DNA from: Adiantum capillus-veneris
Lineage: Eukaryota; Streptophyta; Polypodiopsida; Polypodiales; Pteridaceae
Length of the DNA stretch: 64,000 nucleotides
Direction of reading: 5' to 3'
NCBI GenBank assembly: GCA_014529385.2
Contig: CM043963.1
Span: 70,691,912 to 70,755,911 of the forward strand
The notes beneath the pieces are model-generated. The model was not told where the DNA came from, searched no databases, and saw nothing but the letters and a program-made list of their open reading frames with translations. This document shows, one piece after another, positions 25,051 through 36,679 of the stretch. How positions within the stretch are numbered: position 1 is the stretch's first letter; each line of letters opens with the position of its first letter. The translations under genes were made by a program, and so were the position numbers.

Positions 25051-25117
25051 CATCTCCTCTTCTCTCCCCCCCTCCCGCAAATCCTCTTCTCTATCTCTCT
25101 CTCCCTCCCTCCCGATC

Positions 25118-25163
<46 letters not shown>

Positions 25164-25189
25164 TTTCTATCTCTCTTTCCTTTTGTCCA

Positions 25190-25234
<45 letters not shown>

Positions 25235-25327
25235 GGAGCAAGCAAGAGAGAAGAAAAGAAGAAGATAATTTTAATGTCGTAGGAAACTATCCCAAGAGAC
25301 CTTAAAGATCTATCCAATAAGGAGAGT

Positions 25328-25367
<40 letters not shown>

Positions 25368-25384
25368 GGGGGGGGGGATTGAGG

Positions 25385-25442
<58 letters not shown>

Positions 25443-25574
25443 GGGAGAGAAAGAGAAGGGAGAAGAAGGGGAAAGACAGGGGCCGAGAGAGGGGCAAGCG
25501 GAGAGGGAGAGGGGGGGGGGGGAACGGGTTAGAGAGAGAGAGATAGGGGGAATGAGAGAGGAAAATGGGAGGGG

Positions 25575-25628
<54 letters not shown>

Positions 25629-25640
25629 ATAGTGATAGGG
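24903..25640. repeat. Compound (CT)n / (GA)n / poly-G / (AT)n tract
   Basis: CT runs are at 24903-24946, 25002-25046 and 25111-25154. GA runs are at 25193-25233, 25404-25438 and 25577-25623. An uninterrupted run of 37 G lies at 25330-25366, with ten more after one A, followed by (AT)n at 25385-25404. The strand switch from pyrimidine to purine occurs near 25190. Confidence 0.95.
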
Positions 25641-25846
25641 AAAGAGAGAGAAAGAAGAGGAGAATCTTGAGGAAGACGGGCGATTGCTGGAGGAGGGAGG
25701 GCGGCTAGAGGAGTAGATGGAGAGAGAGGAGGTGGAGGAGGAAGCTGAGGAGGAGGAGCAAGGGAAGAGGAGGAAGCACATGGGCGGCAAGAGGAGGAAG
25801 GGGAGGTAGGGAGGCAGGTCCTCCAAAAAAAAAAGCTCGCTCCAAA

Positions 25847-26219
25847 TCTCACTTGAAGACATAACTCGTTTTGAGGCATGAATTGACTTTTTTGAACTTA
25901 CAAGATTATAGTTCCTCTGAAGAATCCAAGTACTTATAAATGATCCACCAAAGTTTGATTCGTTCAAAACCGTTGATGCAGAAAAGCACGTACAAGGTCC
26001 TTGATGTCTTTGCTTTCTTGCTCTGTTGAATGATTTTTGAATATGATGGGTTTGATTTGGGAGAGGATGACTTTATGAGCCCATCCTAAAGGTCTGTTGC
26101 TGCTTCTGTGAATAAATTTGAGAACCTTTACTAGCACCATCAATTCCTTATTTATCTTGATTTCAAAGAATGTCATCAAAGTACAAACAGGAATTTAAAA
26201 GTATGTTAATCTTGCTTTT
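25847..26219. other. AT-rich spacer, nothing recognised
   Basis: About 370 bp between the inverted-repeat block and the next minisatellite. No ORF with family motifs and no RNA gene seen. Confidence 0.35.
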
Positions 26220-26880
26220 CACATCGGCATCGGTCCTATCATTGGATCGGAAGTGTCGTTGTGAAACGTTAAACCAACAAGCACTATTTTTGTTCACTTC
26301 GGCATTGGTTCTATTTTGGACCGGAAGTGTCATTGTTGAACATGGTTGTTTACGTTCAATTCACAGGCAGCTCTATTAGTCTTTCCGTCGGCATCGGTTC
26401 TATTATTGGACTAGGAGTGTTGTTGTGCAAGCTAATAGGCTGCTTTCTATGTTTTGTGTGTGATATATGTGCTTTTAGACTAGTTTGGTGTTGCTTTTGG
26501 CATCAACTCTACTATTGGGTTGGAGGTGTCGTTAGTTTCATTGAATGATACCCTGGTTTTTAGGCTACTTCAGTGTTGCTTTCAGCATCATTTCTACTAT
26601 TGGGTTGGAGATATCGTTAGATTCATTGAATGATACCCTGCTTTTTAGGCTAGTTTGGTGCTGCTTTCAGCATCAGGTGCACCATTGGGCTGGAGATGTT
26701 GTTAGTTTCATCGAACGATGTCTTTCTTTTTAGGCTTAGTTTGGTGTTGCTATCGGCATCAACACTATTATTGGGCTGGAGGTGTCGTTTTACAAAAGAT
26801 GCTGGAGGTGTCATTAGTCCCATTGATTGATGCCCTACTCTTTAAGCTAGTGTTGTTGTTAGTTTCAATGAATGAATTTA
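26220..26880. repeat. Minisatellite, about 85-100 bp unit
   Basis: Diverged tandem copies share tttttaggctagtttggtg, gctttcggcatcaactctac and attgggttggaggtgtcgtt. Copies begin near 26470, 26560, 26645, 26731 and 26845. More degenerate ones at 26225, 26302 and 26387 share the ggcatcggttctattattgg core. ORFs here are translated repeats. Confidence 0.8.
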
Positions 26881-26948
26881 TATTTGTTATAAAATTTCAA
26901 GTTATGTTGTCTTTAAAAGTCACAAAATATGTTATCATTGTAGCATAG

Positions 26949-28131
26949 ATGGATCCTGTGGAAATGAAGGAGTTAAAAACAAAGATCAGAATTCTCATGG
27001 TCACATATATATGTGCCCTAGCCATGGAGGAGATCATCTCTACATTAGAGAGTGAGACGTGTAGAGAGCATTTCTTTGATGTCAAAATTGAAGCAGTTCG
27101 GATACACTTCTCAGTTTACAATGCAAAGGCTATGCGTAGGCTAATGGGGATAGAGTTGTGGGCAATATGACACAATGCTTATGAGACTTGGGCATTGATG
27201 CACTAGCCGAGAAAAGCTACAACATTGGACTAATGTATGGTGTGCAGAGAGATCAAAATCAAAAAGAGTGCGCAATATTGATGCGCAAGATGTCCACAGT
27301 CACAAATCTAGAACCATATTTTTTTATGAAGCTTCCTCTCAAGATGCAGTAGTGGGAAGGTCTGATGCACAAGCAAGGGTGGACCATGAGGATTTAGTGT
27401 GCACTCGCTTTATGTCCCATTATGCCATTGGTGTTTACCTCACACCCGAAGCTATCAAGCATGTTGTGGTTTAAACTTAAGTTTTTATCGCTCACTGAAG
27501 ACATTGTAAATGTGTTTCTCACATACATGGATGAACGTGAGAAATCCAAAAAAGCATACGCCTGCTTGCACGCACTTGCAGATGCAACTGGCCCAAATGA
27601 ACAAGCAAGAGTTTTCGCGGGGATCAGTGAGTGGGCATCAGAAAACGACAAGCAATGGAAAGACATCAACAAAGATGTCACCATAGAGATGGTGGCTGAC
27701 TGTGTCTAAATTCTCCATCCACAATGGGAGATTAAAGCTGGACAAATGTGCTATGCCAAAAATTTGCATGCACGCCGAGTCCATATACCTTGCATGCACA
27801 GGGAGTACACTAAACCACAGGGATTGTCCCTTTGTGGATTGCAAAGATGTTATACGTGTAGTATGTCCAAAATGAGCAAGTGGACTTTAGCAGCAGGGCC
27901 CCCAATAAGAGCATAGTGGATATCCAAAGTCAGACTGTTACAATATCAAGAGAGGATCTAAGATATGCATTGGCCAGTGCCACTATGCAAACACATGACG
28001 TTGTGGAGGAATTGCAAACACAGATTCGTACCTCAACACAGACGACGGGTGAAGGTGACACAAGTAACTCCAAAGTGTTACAGAGAGACATCAAGCTCCT
28101 TAGGAGTTTTCATGTAGCTCCGCTTCCATGA
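26949..28131 (+). pseudogene. Unrecognised decayed ORF cluster
   Basis: Four plus-strand open stretches in different frames follow one another: 26949-27170 (MDPVEMKELKTKIRILMV), 27268-27474, 27422-27709 (YMDEREKSKKAYACLHALAD) and 27880-28131 (TISREDLRYALASATMQTH). Their spacing and composition suggest one former protein broken by frameshifts and stops, with a Cys/His-rich stretch near 27715-27880. No family was recognised. A transposon-encoded protein is more likely than a host gene. Confidence 0.35.
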
Positions 28132-29889
28132 TGGAAAAAAGAACAAAAGGATGTAGAATAGGCTAATTGAAGCCTATATTTATTGAGCATTGATCAGGGC
28201 TTGATCACAAGCAAGCTCAATGCTAAATGTATGCCAGATGTGGCTTAAAAGGGCCAAAGTTGTCTTGTTAGTGCTAAAAGTGGAGATTTTTGAAGCTGTC
28301 AAAATTGGAAGTTTATAAACTAAGAATGTATTACTCAGAATGCTCCATTTGCCTATCTTACGGCTCGTTAATTGGAGCTACGACGAGAAAGTTATAACAG
28401 ATTGAAGTTAGAATAGTTGCAAATCCTTATCGGATTGGGTAGTTCTAGATGAAGGTTCGGGGAAATTTTGAGTGCATGAGCCTAAAGTGATCATCATATG
28501 GTGGACTTTGATCTTTTTGGATCGCCAATCAAAATTTTGGTTGCCAATATATTTCCAGTTGAAGTTTCACAGGGGACTAGTGCTATGCCAGGTTGGTCGA
28601 CTTAGTCAATCTGCCATATGGGAGTTTTTGGGCTTCGGCCAGATTCTAGAATGTGGTGTGCATTGTATGAAATCAATAGGATTTGGAGCCTAGATTGGTA
28701 AGATAGTAAATCTTGAAGTTGGCGTCAATATCGACAGGGAGGTACCACAAGACTTTTTCTAGATTTAGGGTTGTCGATTCGAGGCCTCGGGAAGGATGAA
28801 ATGCGGTAAGTTTTGGAAGGATTGAAGTCCAGGACGGTGGATTCCAGTGGGTTTTGATGGCTTGGCAACTGGGTTTGTGAGCAATAGAAGGCAAGCAGTA
28901 AAACATAGGGGGGAAATGCATTCTTTTAAATGAGGTTTTGAAATTTTTTGGAGTGCTTTGGAGGTCTGGTGAATACAGAGGCACCACATGGCAGGGACAT
29001 TAGTCCATAAGCAAAGTCCGAGGCCCGATGTGCATGGTATATGAGATGGGGTGAGTATGCTCCTTGGTATCATTGGAGAGGGCTTGAGCTCCCTTGCGTG
29101 GTCGGCTATGGAGGTATCTGCTGTGAGTGTTGCGACCATTGATGGTAGTGGTGCCTGGCGGCGGCTGTCAATCATAGGCTGCCCGATGGGTGGCACACAT
29201 CGCTAATGATGTGGCAGTTTAGAGGGTTTTTCAAGCACTTGTAAGGGCCCCTTTCTTTTGACGAGCAAGTTGGGGAGCACTGACAACTTCATCAATGCTC
29301 CAAATAGAGAAAGGGAGTGCTTGTGCATGCCTTGGGAACCGATGGTCAAAAATAGCAAGTGGACGGTCCCATGTAAAAGTGAATCTAAAAGAGGCAGTCA
29401 TGCAAAAATATAAGAGGGGAGACTCACACGCCCATGTAAAAGAAAATTTTGGGAAATTGAAGAGTTTTTCTTTTTGGCAATCAAACACAAAAAGAGAAGT
29501 TTTAGAGAGTTCTTGAGGACAATCAGAGGGAGGGTTTGTAGAGTTCTCGAGGGCAATTGAGTAGAGAAGAGAAACACGGAGAGGAAGGTCTTTTGATCAT
29601 CTTTGTGGAGAGCTCCACCATCATTATTGAGCACTCCATCATCTTCATCGGGTGCTCTATACAGTTTATGCTAAGCTAGCTTTGCTAAACTATTGTCAAG
29701 GGAGCTTAAAATCCTTAATTTTTATTTAATCCAACTAACGGTGCCGTTAATGGCTTGCCTTGGTAACCTAGTGTGGATTCTTGTCCGTGCTATCAAGTTC
29801 AATTGTTCTCTGCTTCATTTTTCTTTGCAAAGTGTTTATTGATCAACTGTGCGGTGTTGTGCATCTCTACCTTCTCTCTTTTCCCACAG
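28132..29889. other. Region upstream of split RING gene, no clear gene
   Basis: This is mixed sequence with many short ORFs on both strands, none with recognisable motifs. The 3' end (29860-29889) is a pyrimidine-rich stretch closing in ttcccacag, a good splice acceptor for the following exon. Earlier exons or the promoter of that gene may lie here but could not be identified. Confidence 0.35.
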
Positions 29890-30080
29890 CCAGCAGCCCA
29901 ACGTTCTCCCGGTTCGCCTTTCAAACCCCATATCCCCCAAAAGTGTGACCTCCATGAGATGGAGAAATGGTGTCAACAACAATCTATCATGACTATGATG
30001 GAGCATCCCAACACATTGCGGCCACCTCCAACTTATACAGAAGATGCAGAGGGTCCTTGCCCGATTTGTGAACACATTTT

Positions 30081-30820
30081 TGTAATGGAAATGGCCTATG
30101 AACTTTGAGAATAACGAAATTAAGAGAATTAGAGTGAGCATTTTTGTGAGACTACTTTGAGAACATAGAGGGTGTACTTAATTAGCGGTAGCAACATAAC
30201 CATTATACTAAATTAACTTGGCATGAACAATACTTTTGCAAGAGAGAGTTATAGAACTTGACAACACTTGAGGACCGGATTTACTTGGAGCCGGCGGTCC
30301 CCCTCCAAAAGGCTTTTGTATTATAGATTCTCCCATAATGAGAGACTTAGTACAATACAAGCTTTGTGTTCCTTAATACCTAATCGATGCAATGAAGATG
30401 GAATGCTTCATGCATCAAAATTATTCCATTAATCAACTTAATGAAAGCATTAACTTGTTCTCGGCCTCAGTCCCAAGACCTCAAACACCTCTAAAGGTGG
30501 AGAGAGCTAGCATGGAATGAGGGTAGGGAAGAGGAAGAAGAAGTAACATACGAGAAAGAAGTACCTTCCTCACCATATATTACTCTTATAGCTTAGCATA
30601 GCATAGTAATATAGATATTAGAGAAGATGAACATGCCATTGAAGCTTGGCTCTTGGTTGGATTTGCATTCCATAGCCAAGAGTTTTTGGTGTAGGCTCTC
30701 AACTTCTCAAGCTTGGAGAAGGAGATGGAGTTCTTTGATTCGCACCATCAAAGTGTGTGTGTGATTGTGATAATTAGAATAAGGATGCCCAAATCAGTCC
30801 CCCTCTCATGCTTGGTTGAC

Positions 30821-30857
<37 letters not shown>

Positions 30858-31405
30858 GTATTATTTGATTATATCATTTGGACAAGTGTCTTCTTTTCCC
30901 TCTTTGAGAGAAAGAGCTTAATTATTTATTTGAATGCATCTAAATTCTATTGGACCCCTTTAAAGCCTATGCAATAGGATTCAAGCACATCATGAGTTAA
31001 AATGGGGAGGATCTTGACATGTGTCTTTTATGCTTCTTAAGAGATCATGTTGGAACTGAACACTTCAAGCATCTTAGTCATTTAAGCATGACAAGCACCT
31101 CAAGCCTCGGCAAGGTTTCCACAAACACCTAAGCACCTTAGTCAGCAAAGCACGACAAGCACCTCAAACTTGAGTAGGGTCCCCACCTCAAGGTCAACCC
31201 CAACTTGCTTAAGGTTCTAGGTCTAAGGACTTCTAACACTGACCTTTGGAGGACTTTAATGAAGCTAACCCTACGGTCTTCTAATCTCCATAATATGAAA
31301 ATGTCTATATTCTACGTCTTGTTCCCATTCATCTGCCCCATATTAAATGATCAGTTCAATATGAGAAAGTCTTTTTGGGATTGGTAGATATTAGATTTTA
31401 TGACA
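30081..31405 (-). repeat. 3' LTR of nested G1 gypsy (1325 bp)
   Basis: TGTAATGGAAATGG starts at 30081 directly after the interrupted RING exon, and TTTTATGACA ends at 31405. It carries a (GT)n run at 30820-30853 and about two units of the AGCACCTTAGTCA / GACAAGCACCTCAAG minisatellite (31055-31175). Copies C and D of the same LTR are at 14951-16438 and 54601-56214. Confidence 0.85.
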
Positions 31406-31907
31406 TAAACTCTCTCTTGAAACCATAGTCGTGCTCGACTATGAGGTAGAAGAGATAAAGTCTTAGTCATTAGTCTACGTTTCTTAGCGGGTAGAGGATC
31501 CTTTTTACCCTTTGACATCATTCCAGAATGGATGACTGGTCCATTTGGTGCTTGGGAGACTTAGCTGCCGCAAGCATGTCTACTCTTTAGTCCACATCAT
31601 ACTCCCAAAGTAGAGTGACAAATTCTACTTGGTGTCTGAGTGACGTCATCATCACAAACCTGATTCTAAGCATGCATACTATTTAAATTTGTGCACAAAA
31701 AAGGCTTAGTCTTATAAGAAAAAACATTATTCATTTAGAAATCATTTACATTTGCTTACTCTAGTGTAGCATTGTAAGCATTGACAAGGTTCCTACTTTT
31801 CTTAAGCTGTATCCTTGCATTTATCTAGCATCTTCAAAAGGATAGTTTTTAAATTTAATAAGATATTGTCGGATAGTATTTCTATGTCTTAGTACCTTGG
31901 CTTCGTG
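31406..31907 (-). other. 3' UTR and polypurine tract of G1 gypsy
   Basis: About 500 bp lie between the pol stop and the 3' LTR, conserved in copies C (16439-16935) and D (54360-54600). Its LTR-proximal end is purine-rich on the minus strand (AAGAGAGAGTTTA), the expected plus-strand primer for reverse transcription. Confidence 0.7.
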
Positions 31908-33331
31908 TTAAAGAATCGATTCAGGTTGCAACACCTCTTCTTGATCTTCGATCCCTGGCGGGTCCTCAATTATTGGTTCTTTTGGTGGCCCACCTTTGTA
32001 AGGATTGAGTAGGCTCACACAAAAAGCATTGTGAATGAGCCAATGGTTGAGAAACTTAAGCTGATAGTCCATCTCATTGATTGGTTTTAAGATTTGGAAA
32101 GGACCATAGTATCTTTCTGCTAACTTAGCATAATACTTTTGGTGGCCCGTAGGATTTTTGACCATAGTTTGGCTCAATAGAGCCTTGGGAAACTTGAGTA
32201 GGACCCAATCATTTTCCTTGAAGGCTAAGGCCCTTTTGTTCTTGTCAGCAGCAGCCTTTTGTGTTTGTTGGGAGATGGATATAGCCTCCTTAATCTTTTG
32301 AAAAGATTCTTGTAGTTTTGGCTATACTCATCAGCGGCGGCGAAGATTTTCCTATGTACATTAAGTAGCAAGGGACTTTGAGGTCTTCCCTCAATGATTT
32401 CAAAAGGAGCCTTTTTTTGCAGTGGTATGGACATTGTTATTGTACGCATACTCTACAAGAGGTAAGTACTTCTCCCATTGGGCACATTGATCTACTTCTC
32501 ACATTGGGCACATTGATCTACTTCTCCCATTGGGCACATTGATCTACTCAAGACTTATGCTACTTCTGTAGCATAAGTCTTGAGTAGATCAAGAATCGTA
32601 AGGTTGACTATTTCACTTTAGCCATCCATTTGTGGGTGATAGGCTGTAGAGATCCTCAAATGACCAGTAATTTTTGGAAGGGTCTCTTTGAGAATCTAGG
32701 TACACAACTAAATTTCTCTTTTCAACATTATTGATGTTGGCAAGCCATGGTGTTTAAAAATTTGGGATATGAAGAGGGTTGCCATTTGGTGTGCTTTGAT
32801 AGTCTTTTTGACAGGTATGAAATGTGCTTGTTTACTAAACCTATCAACTATGGTCCATTTTCCCGTATTCCCATGGATAGACTTAGAAAATCCAAAGATA
32901 AAATCCATGCATATGCTCTCCCATGGTGAATTAGGAATTGGCAATGGTTAGAGTAATATAGGTTGCTTCCCCCTATCATACTTGGTCTTTTGGAATACCA
33001 CACATTTAGAACATACTCCTGTATGCCCACTTTCATGGTAGGCCAATAGAAATACGTCTCTACTCCTTGAAGAGTAGGTTGAATCCCTCTATGTCCCACA
33101 TAGGGAGGATCATGGGACTCATACTTTACTTTCTCGCGAAGTGAGTGAGTAACACATAGCCGATTTCCATGGAGAAGATAACCATCCTACAAAGTGAATG
33201 GTTCTACTTTCTTCCCTAAGGCAAGGGCTGAAATTACATCTTTAAAATCGGGGTCAGTAGCATACTCATCTATCATGGAAGATAGATCATTGTGAGTTTC
33301 TATGGACACCGCATTGACCCTTGGCCGTCAT
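31908..33331 (-). pseudogene. G1 gypsy integrase and C-terminal region
   Basis: Reading 5' to 3' on the minus strand: an integrase H2C2 zinc-binding segment (GHRGIQPTLQGVETYFYWP, near 33040-33100); the rve catalytic core (PWESICMDFIFGFSKS, TIVDRFSKQAHFIPVKKT, near 32710-32940); and a C-terminal segment (YYGPFQILKPI, HNAFCVSLLNPYKGG) ending at 31908. That last segment resembles the GPF/GPY module used for target binding. At 32460-32590 a 30-bp motif (cttctcccattgggcacatt) is repeated and then inverted, breaking the frame between core and C-terminus. Several stops and shifts make it non-functional. Confidence 0.8.
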
Positions 33332-33336
33332 GATAG

Positions 33337-33563
33337 TGTTGGAATTAGAATTGCAGAGAAACACACACGGCTTGGAGAAGACGAAGGAAGCTCAAGGCAC
33401 ACAATAGAGAGTGTCTTACCTAGTGTGCAATGGAAAGATGGATAGCCCTAAAGTGATGGGCGTATATACAATGCTCAGGGGAAAAAACCTCCTAAAGAGA
33501 GAAAAAATTCCCCGGCGGTCCTAGTGTGTTCACACACATCACTACCACATGTATATGGTAACA
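33337..33563 (-). repeat. 3' LTR of copia (227 bp)
   Basis: It starts TGTTGGAATTAGAATTGC and ends ATATGGTAACA on the plus strand, and is the direct-repeat partner of 37908-38134. Immediately beyond it the minus strand carries the polypurine tract AGGGGGGATT (33564-33573). Confidence 0.93.
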
Positions 33564-33638
33564 AATCCCCCCTAGAATGATGTAGTGAACGAGAGCTGGC
33601 ACATGAGTAAAGGGAAGTGCCATGCCCTGAGGACATGA

Positions 33639-34260
33639 TCAGTCCACAAAGAGGAGTAAGCCCAAAGCTTTGTGGAAATCTTCAAGCTTCTCATGAGACA
33701 ATGCCGTTGTGAAAAGATCTGCAAGGTTGTCCTATGTTGGCACATAAGCCAAGATCATCTCTCCTGCTGTCTGCTGAGAGCCTCTCCCTGACATAGTGGT
33801 AATGGACCTCAATGTGCTTTGTGCGAGCATGAAAAACTGGGTTCCTCGCAACTGCCAATGCACTGTGACTGTCAGTGTAGATAGTGTTGACAGTGTCTTG
33901 TCCAACACCCAAATCAGCCATAAGGCGTTTGAGCCATACACACTCAACCGTAGCTGTGAAGATTGCCCTGTACTCAACCTCACAACTCGAAGTGGCCACA
34001 ATAGGTTGCTTCTTGCTCGACCATGATTTATATGAACTGCCAAGCATGAAACAAAAACCACTTGTGGACACTCGTGTTTCAAAACAACTAGCCCAATCTG
34101 AGTCCGAAAAAGCATGTAAGTCTTGTGACAATGATCCCCCCTTGGGATAGAACAATCCAAGATGTAAAGTGCCACTAAGGTAACGGAAAATCCTCTTGAC
34201 AGTCTGCTAATGCTTAGACCCTGGGCTATGCATAAATCTGCTGACCTGTGAGACTGCAAA
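33639..34260 (-). pseudogene. Copia RNase H and C-terminus
   Basis: It contains DLHAFSDSDWASCFETRVS, SSWSSKKQPIVATSSCEVEY and TKHIEVHYHYVRER, the standard copia RNase H signature with catalytic acidic residues. It then ends in DNLADLFT...KALGL and a stop at 33639-33641. A TAG before DNLADLF again replaces an expected Gln. Confidence 0.85.
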
Positions 34261-35151
34261 CTAAATATCTAGCCTCGTGCTGCATACATAAATGAGGCAG
34301 CCAACAACGGTTTGATAAAGAGTGACATGATTAGGATTGCCAGCATCATGTAGACTCAACTTCAAACCTGTTTCCATGGGAGTGGCAATAGGTTTGCAAT
34401 CCTCAAGTCCAAAATTACATAGCAATGTATCTATGTAACTTTTTTGACACAAGGCAATACCACCATCACACTGCTTAAACTGTATACCCAAGTAATGATG
34501 CAACAGCCCCAAATCTTTCATCTTGAAAGTAGCATTCAAATCAGCCTTAAATTCAGTAATATGTCTCTCATTTGGTCCAGTGATCAGCAAATCATCGACA
34601 TACAGAACCACAATGAGAAGTACATCACCCTCACGCTTTACATACAATGTGCTTTCTATTGGACTATTACGAAAGCCTCATTTGACCAAATGAGTGTCAG
34701 CTTTCTCATACCAAGCACGAGGAGATTTCTTCAACCCATACGAAGCCTTCTTACATCTGCACACTTTGTCCTCTTTTCCTTTTATGACAAAACCATGAGG
34801 CTATGTTACATAAACTTCCTCAAATATGTCACCATTCAAGAAAGCAGTAACAATGTCTGATTGATGTACATCCCAACCAAAATGAGCTGCCAATGCACAT
34901 AGAAAAAGCATAGTAGTCATACGACAAGTGGGAGAAAAAGTCTCTTCATAATCTATGCCTTTTTGTTGTGCATAACCCTTTGCAACAAGTCGAGCCTTAT
35001 GGCAATCGATCTCACCATCCGGCTTGCGTTTCAACTTGTAAACCCACTTTGTACCAATGGACTTTTTGCTAGGAGGCAAATCACATAAAGTCCATGTGTC
35101 ATTTTTTGTAAGTTCATCATATTCTAATTGCATGGCAGCCATCCAATTTTT
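34261..35151 (-). pseudogene. Copia reverse transcriptase (RVT_2)
   Basis: RVT_2 motifs are clear: TWTLCDLPPSKKSIGTKWVY, ARLVAKGYAQQKGIDYEETF, SDIVTAFLNGDIFEEVYV, and the catalytic YVDD (VVLYVDDLLITGP near 34570-34600). A TAG directly after EEVYVT stands where a Gln is usual, and a TGA breaks the frame near 34690. Otherwise the domain is complete, so few point changes inactivate it. Confidence 0.88.
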
Positions 35152-36050
35152 TTAATTTTGTGCTTCATCAAAAGACAGAGGCTCTTGAGCATCATATAAG
35201 CTAGACACAACCAAAGCATAACAATATGATGCATGGCGAGAGCCTGAACGAGTACGACTAGACAAAGGTGCATCCAATTTACCATCACACAAAGTGTGCA
35301 CTAGCCATTTTGGCATACCTCTAGCCTGCTCATTTTCAAACCTTTCCTCATCAAGTACATCATGTACATCTACATCCGTAATAGGCTGATCTGTAACATT
35401 TTTGGAAACCCCCATAGGCTGTACATTTGCCTCATTGGAATTTACATTCGTATTTCCACCACTGAAAAGAGGCAACAAAGTGTCATAAATGTCCTGTGAG
35501 CTTACATTAATGTCTCTAGTACATGACAAAAAGGGCTGAACAGAATCTTCCACAAACACTACATCCCGTGAAACCAGAATACGCTTTGTTTGCGGATGAT
35601 ACAACCTGTAACCTTTTCTTTCAGCACTATAACCAACAAGAATACATTTGACAGCCTTATCATCCAATTTTTTGCGCTGTGTTTGTGGCACCAAATCATA
35701 TGCCAAACAGCCAAAAACACGCATGTGCTCAATAGAAGGCTTTCTATCATGCCATGCTTCATATGGAGTAATAGATTGCAAAGCTTTCGTAGGACACCCT
35801 TTTAGTACACAAGTGGCACACATGGTGGCCTCAAGCCAAAAAGAATGCGGCAAAGCTTGAGCATACATCATGCCATTTCTATAAGTGACCTGTTTTTCCT
35901 CTCAGTAACACCATTTTGCTGAGGTGTATAAGGCACTTTACATTGGTGTTTTATCCCACGACTAGCCAGAAACCCCCCCTCAATCGGAACGGAGGGTGCC
36001 ATTGTACATTTTGAGACATTTTCAGCCATAGCCAGAAATTGTTTGAAGCA
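35152..36050 (-). pseudogene. Copia integrase (C-terminal two thirds)
   Basis: Visible motifs are GIKHQCKVPYTPQQNGVTER (catalytic-core end, with the Glu of D,D(35)E in NGVTERKNR), SFWLEATMCATCVLKGCPTK, ITPYEAWHDRKPSIEHMRVF and a YSAERKGYRLYHP segment, typical of Ty1/copia IN. The zinc-binding N-terminus and the first catalytic Asp are missing because of the deletion at 36051-36339. Confidence 0.85.
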
Positions 36051-36339
36051 CATTTTCACAAAGGCATTGTCTCGTGAGAAGCTTGAAGCTTTCTGCAAAG
36101 CTTTGGGCTTACTCCCCTTTGTGGACTGATCATGTCCTCAGGGCATGGCACTTCCCTTTACTCATGTGCCAACTCTTGTTCACCGCATCAATCCAGGGGG
36201 GATTTGTTACCATATACATGTGGTAGTGATGTGTGTGAATACACTAGGACCACCGGGGCATTTTTTACCTCTTTAGGAGGTTTTTTCTCCCGAGCATTGT
36301 ATATACACCCATCACTCTAGGTCTGTCCATCTTTCCAAC
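36051..36339 (+). repeat. Antisense fragment of copia 3' end inside its own pol
   Basis: On the plus strand this segment reads the end of copia RNase H (FTKALSREKLEAF, KALGLLPFVD, stop), the 3' UTR, the polypurine tract and the first part of the LTR. It is therefore a reverse-complement homologue of about 33440-33730. It interrupts PR/IN coding on the minus strand. It differs from the resident 3' end at many positions and is more canonical (TKALSRE versus TTALSHE). It thus derives from another copy or from an early event. Its breakpoints lie inside coding sequence, without LTR termini. Confidence 0.85.
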
Positions 36340-36679
36340 TCCCTGAACCGGATAAGAGGCATTGTTGGCACAAGTGATTGAATTCCCATGAGGGACAGAA
36401 TCGAGAGAGGTGAATAATTCACGATGTGAGGTAATGTGCTTTGTAGCACCACTATCGAAATACCACACATGTGAATCTATAGCAACTGACAAGCATGCAT
36501 CATGGACACATGATTGTAAGTGCACTCTGTGCTAAAAGCCCATTCTGCATTGACATCAGCATCACAGTCTCCTTTCACAGAAGACTCAACAATGCCTGCA
36601 TTTGTAGTGGAACCAGCATTTGCAGTGGAACCACCCTCTTTCTTCTTAGCCTCTTTGGTCATCAACCTAGGACACTGCT
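36340..36679 (-). pseudogene. Copia protease fragment
   Basis: It contains WYFDSGATKHITSHRELF, the aspartic protease active-site motif D-S-G-A of Ty1/copia PR, with the usual Cys-Val-His stretch upstream. Coding continues to ASYPVQGV and is cut off at 36340, where an antisense copy of the element's 3' end begins. The rest of PR and the front of integrase are absent. Confidence 0.8.

Noticed and set aside
30081-31405. Solo LTR unrelated to the adjacent pol
   Set aside because: The matching LTR end at 42359, shared tttt duplication, polypurine tract and restored host frame show it is the 3' LTR of the same element.
33796-34155. Plus-strand ORFs across the copia RNase H region
   Set aside because: They are antisense shadows of clear copia coding sequence.
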